Assembly: GCF_022229005.1 (NCBI RefSeq)
Contig: NZ_JAKKFD010000002.1
Location: 310,001 to 374,000, forward strand
DNA: 64,000 bases
DNA from: Micromonospora trifolii
GTDB taxonomy: Bacteria > Actinomycetota > Actinomycetes > Mycobacteriales > Micromonosporaceae
Direction: 5' to 3'
Each line of letters begins with the position of its first letter. Positions within the stretch are counted from its first letter, which is position 1. Under the pieces are notes generated by a model. The model saw only the letters and a program-made list of their open reading frames with translations, did no database searches and was not told the origin of the DNA. Positions 25,157 through 34,238 of this stretch are shown piece by piece. A program made the translations under genes and the position numbers.

Positions 25157-26295
25157 GAGTTCCGTGCCCTTCCGTGGAGGTGCTCGCGGGCCACCCGGGC
25201 CCCGATGCCGGTCAAGATCTCGTGTGGGTTGGTGTCGGCCCAGCGGGCCCACTCGACGACCGTCGGAGGTCGCTGGTCGCCCTCGGCCGGGCCGAACACC
25301 ACGACCGGGTCGCCGATCGCCACGGGAAGATCCCCGGCGTCGACCACGCACTGGTCCATGGCGATGCGCCCGACGATCGGGCACCGCCGACCGGCGAGCC
25401 ACACCGCGGCGCGGCCACCCGCGGCCCGGGGCAGCCCGTCGGCGTAACCGAGCGGCAGCAGCGCGAGGGTGGTCGGTGTTCCGGTCACGTGCTCGGGCCC
25501 GTAGGAGACGCCAGTGCCGGCCGGCACCCTCTTGACGTTGACCACGCTCGTCCGCAGGGTCATCGCGGGGCGCAGCCCGAACTCGCCCGGACCACTCACG
25601 CCGAACGGGTCCACGCCGTAGAGGGCGATCCCGATCCGGCAGAGGTCGAAGCGGGTGCGTGGTGCGGAGAGCGCGGCCGCCGAGTTGGCCAGGTGGACGA
25701 GATCGGGATCCAGACCGGCCGACCGTGCGGTTCGCAGCGCCTCCTCGAAGATCGCCACCTGACGGGTGAGCGCGGGGGCGCCCGGCAGGTCGGCGTCGGC
25801 GAGGTGGGACCACACCCCGCGCACCCGGATCCCGCCCTCCCGTTCGTACTTGCGGGCCCAACCGACCAACTCGGGCCAGTCGTCCCCGGCGGCCCCGTTG
25901 CGGGACAACCCGGTATCCGCCTTGAGCTGCACCATCGCCGGAACGCCGAGCAGCCGTGCCGCGTCGGCGACGGCGTGCAGGTGGGTCGTCGTGGACACGC
26001 CGACGTCGACACCGCCCTTGATCAACATACCGAAGTCGTCATCCGCGCCGTGCAGCCAGCTCAACGTGGGCGCTGTCACACCCGCCTCGCGCAGGGTCAG
26101 CGCCTCGGCCGTCGAGGTCACCCCGAGCCAGGCCGCGCCGGCGCGCAGGGCGGCCCGGGCCACCTGAACCGCGCCGTGGCCGAACCCGTCGGCCTTCACC
26201 ACTGCCATCAGTCCGGTGCCGGTGACCGACGCGATCGTCCGCACGTTGCCGGCGATCGCGTCCAGGTCGACCAGGGCTTCGGCGAGGGCGCTCAT
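25153..26295 (-). CDS. Alanine-racemase family PLP enzyme (racemase half of a split VanT-like pair)
   Basis: 380 residues of the Alr fold: PLP lysine Lys34 in VVKADGFGHG (usual VVKANAYGHG), catalytic Tyr265 in GVSYGPEH, and MDQCVVD late in the second domain. It converts L- to D-alanine or, if VanT-like, L- to D-serine. Start ATG 26295 overlaps the acyltransferase stop by 4 bases, and its stop overlaps the ligase start by 4 bases. In enterococcal VanT, a membrane acyltransferase-3 domain and an Alr domain form a single chain; here they are adjacent separate genes in the same order. Substrate is undetermined, as Alr and VanT differ in few residues. Confidence 0.88.
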   Translation of the reverse strand: MSALAEALVDLDAIAGNVRTIASVTGTGLMAVVKADGFGHGAVQVARAALRAGAAWLGVTSTAEALTLREAGVTAPTLSWLHGADDDFGMLIKGGVDVGVSTTTHLHAVADAARLLGVPAMVQLKADTGLSRNGAAGDDWPELVGWARKYEREGGIRVRGVWSHLADADLPGAPALTRQVAIFEEALRTARSAGLDPDLVHLANSAAALSAPRTRFDLCRIGIALYGVDPFGVSGPGEFGLRPAMTLRTSVVNVKRVPAGTGVSYGPEHVTGTPTTLALLPLGYADGLPRAAGGRAAVWLAGRRCPIVGRIAMDQCVVDAGDLPVAIGDPVVVFGPAEGDQRPPTVVEWARWADTNPHEILTGIGARVAREHLHGRARNS

Positions 26296-27434
26296 CCGGC
26301 CGCCTCCACCCGGCGTGTGCCGGGCGGCGCGAACAGCCAGCCCGCGCGAAGCGCCAGCAGCCCACTGTGAATCGCCAGGCTCAGACCGATCACCAGACAG
26401 CTCAGCAGAATCGGATAACCGAGCACGATCAGGCCCTGAGCGGACCCACCCAACCCGGAGACCGGTACGAGCAACAGCCGGTGCAGCAGGGCCAGGACCG
26501 GCATGTGAATGACGTAGATCGGCAGGGTGATGCGGCCGAGCCTAGCCAGCGGTTTGCTGAGCGCCGACCAACGGGACAGCCCGGCAGCTGCGGTTATGCC
26601 GAAGATCACTGCCACCACGGAGACCGCCGGCCACACCCCGAACCACTGCTGGGCGCCGGTCACCGCCATCGCGGCGAGCGCCAGGACGTAGCCGCCCGCG
26701 GTGAGCAACAGCCGGCGGCGGCTGGCGGTGGCGGCCCACCGCTGGATCTGCTCCCGCAGGTACAGGCCGGCGAGGAAGAAGACCAGGTTCTGGTAGAGGC
26801 CGGCGCGGTTGCCCGGAGTGTCGAGCAGGCCGGCGGCGGCGACGGCGGACAGCGCGGCGGCGGGGACCAGGACCAGCGCCTGGGGCGCCCGACGGGTCAC
26901 CTTGGCGATCGTGAAGTACAGCGCCAGGGCGTACAGGTACCAGAGGTTGGACGGTGTGATGGTGAGCTGCTCCAGCAGGCCGAGCGCCGAGGTGGCGCGG
27001 TCGGTCGGCAGTTCCGGTGCGGCGGCGAGGACCGCCGTGTGGATCAGCAGCCAGACGGCGTACAGGTAGAGGAACCCGGCGATCCGGCTGCGGGCGACGA
27101 CCCGCCACGGCCGCTGGGCGGCGTTCGCCGCGAAGACGCCCGAGATGGTGAAGAACAGCGGCATCCGCAGCGGAAGGAACTGCTCACCCAGCGTTCCCCA
27201 GAAGCCCGGCACCGGTACGCCGACGTGCCAGTCGATCTGGAGGTAGTCCTTCACGACGACGTGCCACAGGACGACGAGGATGATGCAGACGCCCTTCGCG
27301 GCGTCGGCCCATTCGGCCCGCTGCGGGCGTCCCACCGCAGGGGTGGCCCTCGGTCGGTGACGGAACCGGACGCGCGTCGCGTCGGGCTCCTGCTCGGCGG
27401 GCCGGGATTCGGTGGAAGACAGCTGTTGGATCAC
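26292..27434 (-). CDS. Acyltransferase-3 family membrane protein
   Basis: About 380 residues with some ten membrane helices. The family start AKGVCIILVVLWHV (catalytic His in helix 1, about residue 58) and FFTISGVFAA (helix-2 region) are clear. Members O-acylate sugars or, as the N-terminal domain of VanT, are thought to take up L-serine. GTG 27434 is the longest start; its ribosome site is weak and a start about 35 residues further in is possible. First gene of an operon with the racemase and ligase, each joined by ATGA overlaps. Divergent from the LLM oxidoreductase. Confidence 0.82.
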   Translation of the reverse strand: MIQQLSSTESRPAEQEPDATRVRFRHRPRATPAVGRPQRAEWADAAKGVCIILVVLWHVVVKDYLQIDWHVGVPVPGFWGTLGEQFLPLRMPLFFTISGVFAANAAQRPWRVVARSRIAGFLYLYAVWLLIHTAVLAAAPELPTDRATSALGLLEQLTITPSNLWYLYALALYFTIAKVTRRAPQALVLVPAAALSAVAAAGLLDTPGNRAGLYQNLVFFLAGLYLREQIQRWAATASRRRLLLTAGGYVLALAAMAVTGAQQWFGVWPAVSVVAVIFGITAAAGLSRWSALSKPLARLGRITLPIYVIHMPVLALLHRLLLVPVSGLGGSAQGLIVLGYPILLSCLVIGLSLAIHSGLLALRAGWLFAPPGTRRVEAAG

Positions 27435-27583
27435 TCACCGAAAGCTGCCAGCCGGATATCCGCACGTGATCCACGAATTGTCATGGTTCGGTAATGGACG
27501 CCGTCGGACCCGATTCGTAGGCAGTTCCGAGCCGCCCCCGGCGGACGCCGGACGGCACTAGGCTCGTTGCGGAGGTGCCGAAC

Positions 27584-28456
27584 ATGAAGCTCGGGCTGCA
27601 CTACTGGAACTACTCGATCCCGGCCGACCCGGCCGCTATCGCACCGACCCTGGCGCAGACGGCGGCCATCGCCGAGCAGGCCGGCGTCGCGTCGTTCACG
27701 GTGATGGACCACTTCTTCCAGATGGACGCGGTGTTCGCGGCCGAGGAGCCGATGCTGGAGGCGTACACCACGCTGGGCTACGTCGCGGCGACGACTCAGC
27801 GGATGACGCTGGGTGTGCTGGTCACCGGTGTGATGTACAGGTATCCGGGGTTGCTCGCCAAGACCGTGACGACCCTCGACGTGCTCTCCGGCGGCCGGGC
27901 CCGCCTCGGCATCGGCGCCTCGTGGTACGAGCGGGAGCAGCTCGGGCTGGGTGTGCCGGTCGTCCCGGTGGCCGAGCGGTTCGAGCGCTTGGAGGAGACG
28001 CTGCGCATCTGCCGGCAGATGTGGAGTGCCGACGACGGCCCGTTCAACGGCAAGCACTACCAGCTCGCCGAGACCATCAACTCGCCGCAGCCGTTGAGCC
28101 GCCCGCACCCGCCCATCATGATCGGTGGTGGCGGTGAGAAGAAGACATTGCTGCTGGTGGCCCGCTACGCCGACGCCTGCAACCTCTTCGGCCGCGGCGG
28201 CATCGACGACATCGCGCGAAAGCTGGATGTGCTGCGCGGGCACTGCGCCGCCGAGGGCCGCGACTACGACACCATCGAGAAGACGGTGGTCGCCTCCCAG
28301 GCGCCGCTGGACGACACTGACGCGTTCCTCGCCGAGGTGTCCGAGTACGCCGCGCTCGGGGTGAGCGAGGTGCAGGTGACGCCGGATCGGGACCCGATCG
28401 AGTTCGCCCAGCGGCTCGGCGACGAGGTGCTGCCCCGGTTGGCCGACGTCGGCTGA
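27584..28456 (+). CDS. LLM-class F420-dependent oxidoreductase
   Basis: 290-residue TIM-barrel flavin-type enzyme of the luciferase-like monooxygenase superfamily. Typical are KLGLHYWNYS at the N-terminus, LGVLVTGVMYRYPGLLAKTV and GRARLGIGASWYEREQLG in the barrel, and PPIMIGGGGEKKTL for cofactor phosphate binding. In actinobacteria proteins of this shape use coenzyme F420. ATG 27584 chosen because GGAGGT precedes it by 7 bases; GTG 27575 overlaps this site. Substrate unknown. Divergent from the VanT-like operon. Confidence 0.88.
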   Translation: MKLGLHYWNYSIPADPAAIAPTLAQTAAIAEQAGVASFTVMDHFFQMDAVFAAEEPMLEAYTTLGYVAATTQRMTLGVLVTGVMYRYPGLLAKTVTTLDVLSGGRARLGIGASWYEREQLGLGVPVVPVAERFERLEETLRICRQMWSADDGPFNGKHYQLAETINSPQPLSRPHPPIMIGGGGEKKTLLLVARYADACNLFGRGGIDDIARKLDVLRGHCAAEGRDYDTIEKTVVASQAPLDDTDAFLAEVSEYAALGVSEVQVTPDRDPIEFAQRLGDEVLPRLADVG

Positions 28457-28469
28457 TTTCGCCGCTACT

Positions 28470-28530
28470 GGTGCGGGCGCCATTGTGAACAAGAAGCCAA
28501 TTCCGGATGGCTCAACGGTGCGCCCGCACC
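28470..28530. terminator. Possible long-loop hairpin after LLM gene
   Basis: GGTGCGGGCG (28470-28479) and CGCCCGCACC (28521-28530) are perfect inverted arms 41 bases apart, with partial inner pairing. It lies 14 bases after the LLM stop and before the kinase gene. It may end the LLM transcript, but the loop is long. Confidence 0.4.
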
Positions 28531-28627
28531 GGCCTCGGCTCCACAAACGACCTTTCCGGCGGGGATGAGCCGGATCACACACGGTGGTTCGCTTCGACTG
28601 CCGGAAATTGTCCGGCGACGTGCCAGG

Positions 28628-28633
28628 TAGCCT
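28628..28633 (+). promoter_or_regulatory. -10-like element before leaderless kinase gene
   Basis: TAGCCT ends 6 bases before the GTG at 28640 and no Shine-Dalgarno is present, so a leaderless messenger is likely. A possible TTGTCC at 28608-28613 is only 14 bases upstream, so the -35 assignment is unsure. Confidence 0.45.
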
Positions 28634-28639
28634 CTCCGG

Positions 28640-30691
28640 GTGTCGCAGATGTTACCGCTTCTTGTTACCGATCGGTATGACGTCGCCGAGCTCATCGGCC
28701 AGGGCGGAATGGGTCGAGTGTGGAAAGCCCGCGACCGAATGCTGCAACGCGACGTCGCCATCAAGGAAATCGTTCCGCCTCCCGGCCTGACCATTGAGGC
28801 GCGCCAGGAATTGCGGGTCCGGTCGCTGCGAGAGGCCCGGGCAATCGCACAACTCGACCATGTCAACGTCGTCCGGGTCTTCGATGTGCTGTTGAGTGCC
28901 GACGGCGACCCGCAGATCGTGATGGAGTACGTGCCGTCCCGTTCGCTGCACGACACCATCACCACCGACGGCCCCGTTCCGCCGGTGCGGGCGGCCGAGA
29001 TCGGGCTGGCCGTGCTCGGCGCGCTTCGCGCTGCCCACCGCGCCGGGATCATGCACCGCGACGTCAAGCCGGCAAACATCCTCGTCGGCGCGGACGGCCG
29101 GATCGTGCTCACCGACTTCGGCCTGGCCACCGCCGTCGAGGACGTGAACCTGACCCTCAGCGGTGTGGTCCTCGGCTCGCCCGCGTACGTCTCTCCCGAG
29201 CGGGCCATGCGGGGCACCGTGGGTCCGGAGGGGGATTTCTGGTCTCTCGGCGCGACCCTGTACGCCGCCGTCGAGGGCCAGTCGCCGTACGCCCGGCCGT
29301 CGAGTCTGATGAGCCTCACCGCGCTGGTCACCGAGCCACCGCCCGCAGCGCGACGGGCGGGACCGCTCGCGCCGGTGCTGGCCGGTCTGCTGCGCAAGGA
29401 CCCGGCCGAGCGGATGGACGCCGACGCGGCCGAGCAGTTGCTCCGGGCGGCGCTGGACGGCGCACCGCGGCCGCCCATCGCGGTGACGTGGCGCACGGCG
29501 CCCGTCGCGCCCGCACCGGCGGCGATCACGTCCCGTCCGGTCGGCGCGCCCGACGTACCCCCGTCGTCGGACGCGGTGACGGCGGACGGCGGGCGTCCGG
29601 GGCCGGCCCGACGACGGCGGACCTGGCTTGTCGGTGGCCTCGCGGCTCTGGTCGCGCTCGGCCTGGCGGTCGGGGTTCCGCTGGCCACCCGCCGTGCGTC
29701 GCGGCCGGCCGGGGGAGGGGCCGAACTGGTGGACGCCGCCGTGCCGGGCGCGCCGTCGACGCCCGGTGCCGCACCGACGACCGCTGCGCTCCGGCCGATC
29801 TCGTGGTCGGTCTACCGGGACAGCAGCGGCTTCTCCGTGCCGGCTCCGCGCGACTGGCGGATCGTCCGACGCGGCCAGCAGGTCGAACTCCACGAGCCGG
29901 GCGGCGAACGGATGCTGGTCGTCAGCCCGACCGACTCGCCGCGCAGCGACCCGTTGGCCGAACTGGGCGGCCCGACCGTGACCGAGCGGTACCGCGACTA
30001 CCGCCGGGTCGAGCTGCTCGCCGTCAACTACCAGCTCAAGGCCGCCGACCTGGAGTGGGTCTACACCAGCGACGCGGGTACCGCTATGCACGGGCGCCAG
30101 CGCGCCTTCACGACTGGTAAGCGTCAGGGTTACCGCATCGCCTGGTTGACACCCGAGTCCGCCTGGGCGGTGGCCGGGGCGGACGCGTTCCGGGAGATCA
30201 CCACGGGCTTCCGGCCGGCGTCGACGGCGGGCGGGGTGACCCCGTCCGCCACGCCGGACCGTCGAGTGTCGCCGACGCCGAGCGTGCCCCCGGCGCGCGC
30301 AGGCAGCCGGCTCGTCGGGGTGGCGAGCAACCGGTGCCTGGACGTCAGCGCGCCGAACTCGCCCGACCCGGTCCGGCTCGGAATCTGGGACTGCCGGGAC
30401 GACCGCGCCTCCCACCAGCTCTGGGCGATGCGGTCGGACGGGAGCGTGCAGTTGGGTGGGCGTTGCCTGGACGTGCTCGGCGCGTCCAGTGAGGCCGGGG
30501 CGGCGATCCAGCTCACCACCTGCAACACGACCCCGGCGCAACAGTTCACCCTGAACGAGGCCCGGCAGCTCGTCAACGCCCACAGCGGACTGTGCCTGGG
30601 CACTGTCGGCCGGAGCACCGCGAACGGCGCGATGATCGAGCAGCGGAGCTGTAGCGCCGGCACGAGCCATCTTCAGTGGACCCGGCGTTAG
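28640..30691 (+). CDS. Receptor Ser/Thr protein kinase with C-terminal ricin-type lectin domain
   Basis: 683 residues. Hanks-type kinase domain, about 12-275: GQGGMGRVW (P-loop), Lys42 (VAIKE), HRDVKPAN with Asp141, DFG at 159-161 and SPERA. A cytoplasmic linker with Arg-rich stop-transfer precedes one membrane helix (about 329-347). Outside the cell lie a folded domain (about 378-510) and, after a Pro/Ser/Thr linker, a ricin B-like lectin domain (about 545-683; repeats RCLDV..., HQLWAM, LCLGTVG, LQW). The arrangement suggests a sensor that binds carbohydrate outside and phosphorylates proteins inside. PASTA repeats of PknB are absent. GTG start, probably leaderless. Confidence 0.9.
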   Translation: MSQMLPLLVTDRYDVAELIGQGGMGRVWKARDRMLQRDVAIKEIVPPPGLTIEARQELRVRSLREARAIAQLDHVNVVRVFDVLLSADGDPQIVMEYVPSRSLHDTITTDGPVPPVRAAEIGLAVLGALRAAHRAGIMHRDVKPANILVGADGRIVLTDFGLATAVEDVNLTLSGVVLGSPAYVSPERAMRGTVGPEGDFWSLGATLYAAVEGQSPYARPSSLMSLTALVTEPPPAARRAGPLAPVLAGLLRKDPAERMDADAAEQLLRAALDGAPRPPIAVTWRTAPVAPAPAAITSRPVGAPDVPPSSDAVTADGGRPGPARRRRTWLVGGLAALVALGLAVGVPLATRRASRPAGGGAELVDAAVPGAPSTPGAAPTTAALRPISWSVYRDSSGFSVPAPRDWRIVRRGQQVELHEPGGERMLVVSPTDSPRSDPLAELGGPTVTERYRDYRRVELLAVNYQLKAADLEWVYTSDAGTAMHGRQRAFTTGKRQGYRIAWLTPESAWAVAGADAFREITTGFRPASTAGGVTPSATPDRRVSPTPSVPPARAGSRLVGVASNRCLDVSAPNSPDPVRLGIWDCRDDRASHQLWAMRSDGSVQLGGRCLDVLGASSEAGAAIQLTTCNTTPAQQFTLNEARQLVNAHSGLCLGTVGRSTANGAMIEQRSCSAGTSHLQWTRR

Positions 30692-30701
30692 CGCCTGGAC
30701 A

Positions 30702-30748
30702 CCGACGAGGGCCGCCCTCCCGGTGGTGCGGAGGACGACCCTCGTCGA
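30702..30748. terminator. Hairpin between convergent kinase and katE
   Basis: CGACGAGGG (30703-30711) pairs perfectly with CCCTCGTCG (30738-30746), and inside it CCCTCC pairs with GGAGG. It starts about 11 bases after the kinase stop and ends 9 bases before the katE stop, so it is likely a shared bidirectional terminator. Confidence 0.75.
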
Positions 30749-30756
30749 TGGTTGGG

Positions 30757-33018
30757 TCAGGCGACCGCGGCGGGGAACCGTTCCCACACCCGGTGCGCGG
30801 CCATCAACTGCTGCACCGCGGTCAGCGCCTCGGCGCCCGAGCCCGCCGCCACGACGCCCGGGGTGCCGGCGACGCCGGTCTGCTCCAGCACCGTGACCCC
30901 GGCGCCCCAGGCGCCGATCGCCTTGGCGTGCCGCCAGCACTCCTCGACGAGCAGCAGCACGCGGGGATCCACCGTGGCCGGGGCCGGACTGCCCGCCTTG
31001 GCGTCGCGGGCGGGCAGGGCATCCGGTGCGGGTGCCGGCGCTCCGGCCAGCAGGACCGCGTCGAACTCGACCGACCGGCCGGTGGCGAAGGTGCGCTGCA
31101 CCGGCAGGTCGCCCACCATGCCGCCGTGCGGGGCGATCAGCAGCGGCACCATGCCGGCGTCGAACACGGCCCGGCGGACCTCGTCGACGCCGTCCAGGTC
31201 GCCCTCGGGGTCGACCACGATTCCGACGATGCGGCCGTCACTCGGCCACTCCCGACCGACCTGGGACAGCGCCGGGCTGGGCGTGACGTCGGGGAGCGGC
31301 ACTGTCGGCTGCGGCACGGGCAGGCCGAGGCCGGTCGCGACCTGCTCGCACAGCACCGGGTCGATGTTGGCGAGGCTCTGCAGCTGACGCTCCTTGATCG
31401 CCTGGTGGTAGCACTTGCCCAACTCGAAGGTGTACGCCCGGATGATGTGTTGCTTCTCGACCGGCGACATGCTCAGCCAGAACAGGCGGACCTGGCTGTA
31501 GTGGTCGTCGAACGAGGCCGGGTTCGCGCGGACCTTCGGTGCCTGCGCGACAGTGACCGGCACGTCGACGAAGGCGCGCTCGGCATCCCCGGCGGGGAAC
31601 GGGTTGCCACCGTCGAGCGAGTTCGGCCGGTACGGTGCGACGCCCGCGTGCACGGCGTGCTGGTGGAAGCCGTCGCGCAGCATGTCGTTCACGGCGGCGT
31701 GCGGGCGGTTGATCGGGATCTGCGTGAAGTTCGGCCCGCCCAGCCGGGTGAGCTGCGTGTCGACGTACGAGAAGAGCCGGCCCTGCAACAGCGGGTCGTT
31801 CGTGACGTCGATGCCCGGGGGCAGGTGACCGAGGTGGAAGGCGACCTGTTCGGTCTCGGCGAAGAAGTTCGTCGGCGTCCGGTTGAGCACCAGCCTCCCG
31901 ACCGGCTGCACCTCGGCCAACTCCTCCGGCACGATCTTCGTCGGGTCGAGCAGGTCGATGCCGGCGAAGGTCTCCTCGGGCGTGTCCGGAAAGACCTGGA
32001 TGCCCAGCTCCCACTCGGGGTAAGCGCCGGCCTCGATCGCGTCGTAGAGGTCGCGGCGGTGGAAGTCCGGGTCGATGCCGCCGATCAGCTGCGCCTCCTC
32101 CCAGGTCAGCGAGTGCACACCCAGCTTCGGCTTCCAGTGGAACTTGGCCAGCACCGTCTCCCCGGCCTCGTTGACGAGGCGGAAGGTGTGCACGCCGAAG
32201 CCCTCCATCGTCCGGTACGAACGCGGAATGCCCCGGTCGGACATGTTCCAGATGGTGTGGTGCTGCGCCTCGGTGTGCAGCGACACGAAGTCCCAGAAGG
32301 TGTCGTGGGCGCTCTGCGCCTGCGGGATCTCCCGGTCGGGGTGCGGCTTGCCGGCGTGGATGATGTCCGGGAACTTGATCGCGTCCTGGATGAAGAAGAC
32401 CGGGATGTTGTTGCCGACCAGGTCGAAGGTGCCCTCGTCGGTGTAGAACTTCGTGGCGAAGCCACGGGTGTCGCGGACCGTGTCGGCCGAACCCCGCGAA
32501 CCGAGGACCGTGGAGAACCTGACGAAGACGTCGGTCTCGCGCCCCTTCTTGAGGAAGCCGGCCCTGGTGACCGCCTCGGCGGTGCCGTACGCGGTGAACA
32601 CACCGTGCGCGCCGGCGCCCCGGGCGTGCACCACGCGCTCCGGAATGCGTTCGTGGTCGAAGTGCGTGATCTTCTCGCGTAGGTGGTGGTCCTGCAGGAG
32701 CACCGGGCCGCGCGGGCCGGCCTTGAGCGAGTGGTCGGTGTCGCGCAGCCGCGCCCCGTTCGCGGTCGTGAGGTAGGCCCCCTGCTGACCGTTCGCGGTC
32801 GTCGGCGCGCCGGTCTCCGCGCCGGTCGGCGTGCGCGTCTGCGGCGCACCCTGTTCCGGCTTCGGCGGCAGCGGGTCGTGCGGCGTCGTCGGCTCCTCGA
32901 GCGGCGGTGGCGCGCTCCCCGGCGCACCGGGGACATCCGGGGTGAGGGCGTCGGCGATCTTTCCTGAGGCGGTCTTCACGGCGTTCTTGACCGCCTCGGC
33001 GGGCTTGCTGGAATCCAC
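30757..33018 (-). CDS. katE: Large-subunit monofunctional catalase (HPII/KatE type)
   Basis: 753 residues, the size of large clade-2 catalases. Distal haem His131 ([13 protein letters not shown]), Asn204 ([14 protein letters not shown]) and proximal haem Tyr418 ([14 protein letters not shown]) are all present. From about residue 610 there is an added glutamine-amidotransferase-like (DJ-1/PfpI fold) domain ([20 protein letters not shown]), as in E. coli HPII. The first 80 residues are a Pro/Ala/Thr-rich tail, longer than needed for the fold. GTG 33018 with GAGAGG eight bases upstream. Degrades hydrogen peroxide; stress or sporulation regulation is usual for the family but nothing here shows it. 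Confidence 0.95.
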   Translation of the reverse strand: MDSSKPAEAVKNAVKTASGKIADALTPDVPGAPGSAPPPLEEPTTPHDPLPPKPEQGAPQTRTPTGAETGAPTTANGQQGAYLTTANGARLRDTDHSLKAGPRGPVLLQDHHLREKITHFDHERIPERVVHARGAGAHGVFTAYGTAEAVTRAGFLKKGRETDVFVRFSTVLGSRGSADTVRDTRGFATKFYTDEGTFDLVGNNIPVFFIQDAIKFPDIIHAGKPHPDREIPQAQSAHDTFWDFVSLHTEAQHHTIWNMSDRGIPRSYRTMEGFGVHTFRLVNEAGETVLAKFHWKPKLGVHSLTWEEAQLIGGIDPDFHRRDLYDAIEAGAYPEWELGIQVFPDTPEETFAGIDLLDPTKIVPEELAEVQPVGRLVLNRTPTNFFAETEQVAFHLGHLPPGIDVTNDPLLQGRLFSYVDTQLTRLGGPNFTQIPINRPHAAVNDMLRDGFHQHAVHAGVAPYRPNSLDGGNPFPAGDAERAFVDVPVTVAQAPKVRANPASFDDHYSQVRLFWLSMSPVEKQHIIRAYTFELGKCYHQAIKERQLQSLANIDPVLCEQVATGLGLPVPQPTVPLPDVTPSPALSQVGREWPSDGRIVGIVVDPEGDLDGVDEVRRAVFDAGMVPLLIAPHGGMVGDLPVQRTFATGRSVEFDAVLLAGAPAPAPDALPARDAKAGSPAPATVDPRVLLLVEECWRHAKAIGAWGAGVTVLEQTGVAGTPGVVAAGSGAEALTAVQQLMAAHRVWERFPAAVA

Positions 33019-33202
33019 TGAATGAACCTCTCCATGGCGCGTGTGCGGGCCGGCGCCTGCCCTGCTACCCCAGGTCAGAGGGTCGAAACACGACTCATCT
33101 CGGCATCCTGCGCCGGGACTGGTGATTTCGCCGATGCCGGGATCGGCCGAGCAGCCAAAACTGACACACGTCGATATCCCTCGACTTTAGGGAGTGCCCG
33201 AC

Positions 33203-34102
33203 GTGTCCTCACCAACCACCACCCGTCCCCGTTCCGTCGCAGCCCGTGCCACCCGTCTCGCGCTGGCCGCCGTCCTGGCCGCCGGCGGCGTCGTGGCCGG
33301 ATCCTCCGGTGCCGCCCAGGCCGCCGGCCCGTACGAGCGGGGCCCCGCCCCGACCACCTCGATCCTGGAGGCCAGCCGCGGCCCGTTCGCGACGTCCTCG
33401 CAGAGCGTGTCCTCGCTGAGCGTCACCGGCTTCGGCGGCGGCGTCATCTACTACCCGACCAGCACCAGCGAGGGCACCTTCGGCGCCATCGCCATCTCGC
33501 CCGGTTACACCGCCGCCTGGTCCAGCATCAGCTGGCTCGGACCGCGGATCGCCTCGCACGGCTTCGTGGTGATCGGCATCGAGACCAACAGTCGGCTGGA
33601 CCAGCCGGACAGCCGGGGTCGGCAGTTGCTGGCCGCGCTGGACTACCTCACCCAGCGCAGCTCGGTGCGCACTCGGATCGACAGCAGTCGACTCGCGGTG
33701 GCCGGCCACTCCATGGGTGGTGGGGGCAGCCTGGAGGCGGCCTCGTCGCGACCCTCGTTGCAGGCAGCGGTGCCGCTGGCGCCGTGGAACACGGACAAGA
33801 GCTGGTCCGAGCTGCGGGTGCCCACGCTGATCATCGGCGGCGAGAGCGACACCGTCGCGCCGGTCGGGTCGCACTCGGTGCCCTTCTACAACAGCATCCC
33901 GGCCTCCGCCGAGAAGGCGTACCTGGAGCTGAACGGGGCGAGCCACTTCTTCCCGCAGACCACCAACACGCCGACCGCGCGGCAGATGGTGGCCTGGTTG
34001 AAGCGGTTCGTCGACGACGACACCCGCTACGAGCAGTTCCTCTGCCCCGGCCCGAGCGGCTCGCAGATCGAGGAGTATCGCAACACCTGCCCGAGCGCCT
34101 GA
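33203..34102 (+). CDS. Secreted cutinase / polyester hydrolase (PET-hydrolase-like)
   Basis: 299 residues. Signal peptide to about 41 (AAQAA). Mature sequence is strongly like Thermobifida cutinases that cleave PET: aromatic clamp GYTAAW (Tyr102), nucleophile Ser170 in [13 protein letters not shown] with Met171, PLAPW with Trp195, Asp216 in GESDTVAPV, His248 in NGASHFFP, and the C-terminal [17 protein letters not shown]...EEYRNTCP with Cys281 and Cys296 for the family disulfide. The second disulfide of Ideonella PETase is absent. GTG 33203 is preferred because GGGAG lies 8 bases upstream; GTG 33194 overlaps that site. Substrate may be cutin or other polyesters. Single-gene unit closed by a perfect hairpin. 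Confidence 0.9.
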   Translation: MSSPTTTRPRSVAARATRLALAAVLAAGGVVAGSSGAAQAAGPYERGPAPTTSILEASRGPFATSSQSVSSLSVTGFGGGVIYYPTSTSEGTFGAIAISPGYTAAWSSISWLGPRIASHGFVVIGIETNSRLDQPDSRGRQLLAALDYLTQRSSVRTRIDSSRLAVAGHSMGGGGSLEAASSRPSLQAAVPLAPWNTDKSWSELRVPTLIIGGESDTVAPVGSHSVPFYNSIPASAEKAYLELNGASHFFPQTTNTPTARQMVAWLKRFVDDDTRYEQFLCPGPSGSQIEEYRNTCPSA

Positions 34103-34110
34103 CGGCGGTC

Positions 34111-34141
34111 ACGGGGCGGTCGCCGCTGGCGACCGCCCCGT
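34111..34141 (+). terminator. Perfect 13-bp hairpin terminator
   Basis: ACGGGGCGGTCGC (34111-34123) and GCGACCGCCCCGT (34129-34141) are exact reverse complements around a 5-base loop, 8 bases after the cutinase stop. Confidence 0.88.
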
Positions 34142-34169
34142 CCGCCTGCGTGCAGGGGGATTGAAGGTC

Positions 34170-34206
34170 TTGACGCCAAACCCGAGAAACGTACACTGCG
34201 AGTGTA
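34170..34206 (+). promoter_or_regulatory. Promoter with overlapping palindromic operator, ABC-transporter operon
   Basis: TTGACG (34170-34175) and TACACT (34192-34197) are 16 bases apart and fit a primary-sigma promoter. TACACT-GCG-AGTGTA (34192-34206) is a perfect palindrome that includes the -10 element, as expected for a repressor site. The TetR regulator at 40144-40755, in the same gene group, is the natural candidate ligand-responsive repressor. Confidence 0.75.
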
Positions 34207-34238
34207 AATAAACACCCGCCACGACAGAGGGATGGGTG

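Noticed and set aside
20459..27434. Classical vanHAX or vanRS resistance cluster
   Set aside because: No D-lactate dehydrogenase or VanX/VanXY peptidase is present, and the ligase loop is not of the D-Ala-D-Lac type. The kinase and regulator resemble Cse/AfsQ rather than being recognisable VanS/VanR.
28640..30691. PknB-type cell-wall kinase
   Set aside because: The extracellular part carries no PASTA repeats; it ends in a ricin-type lectin domain.
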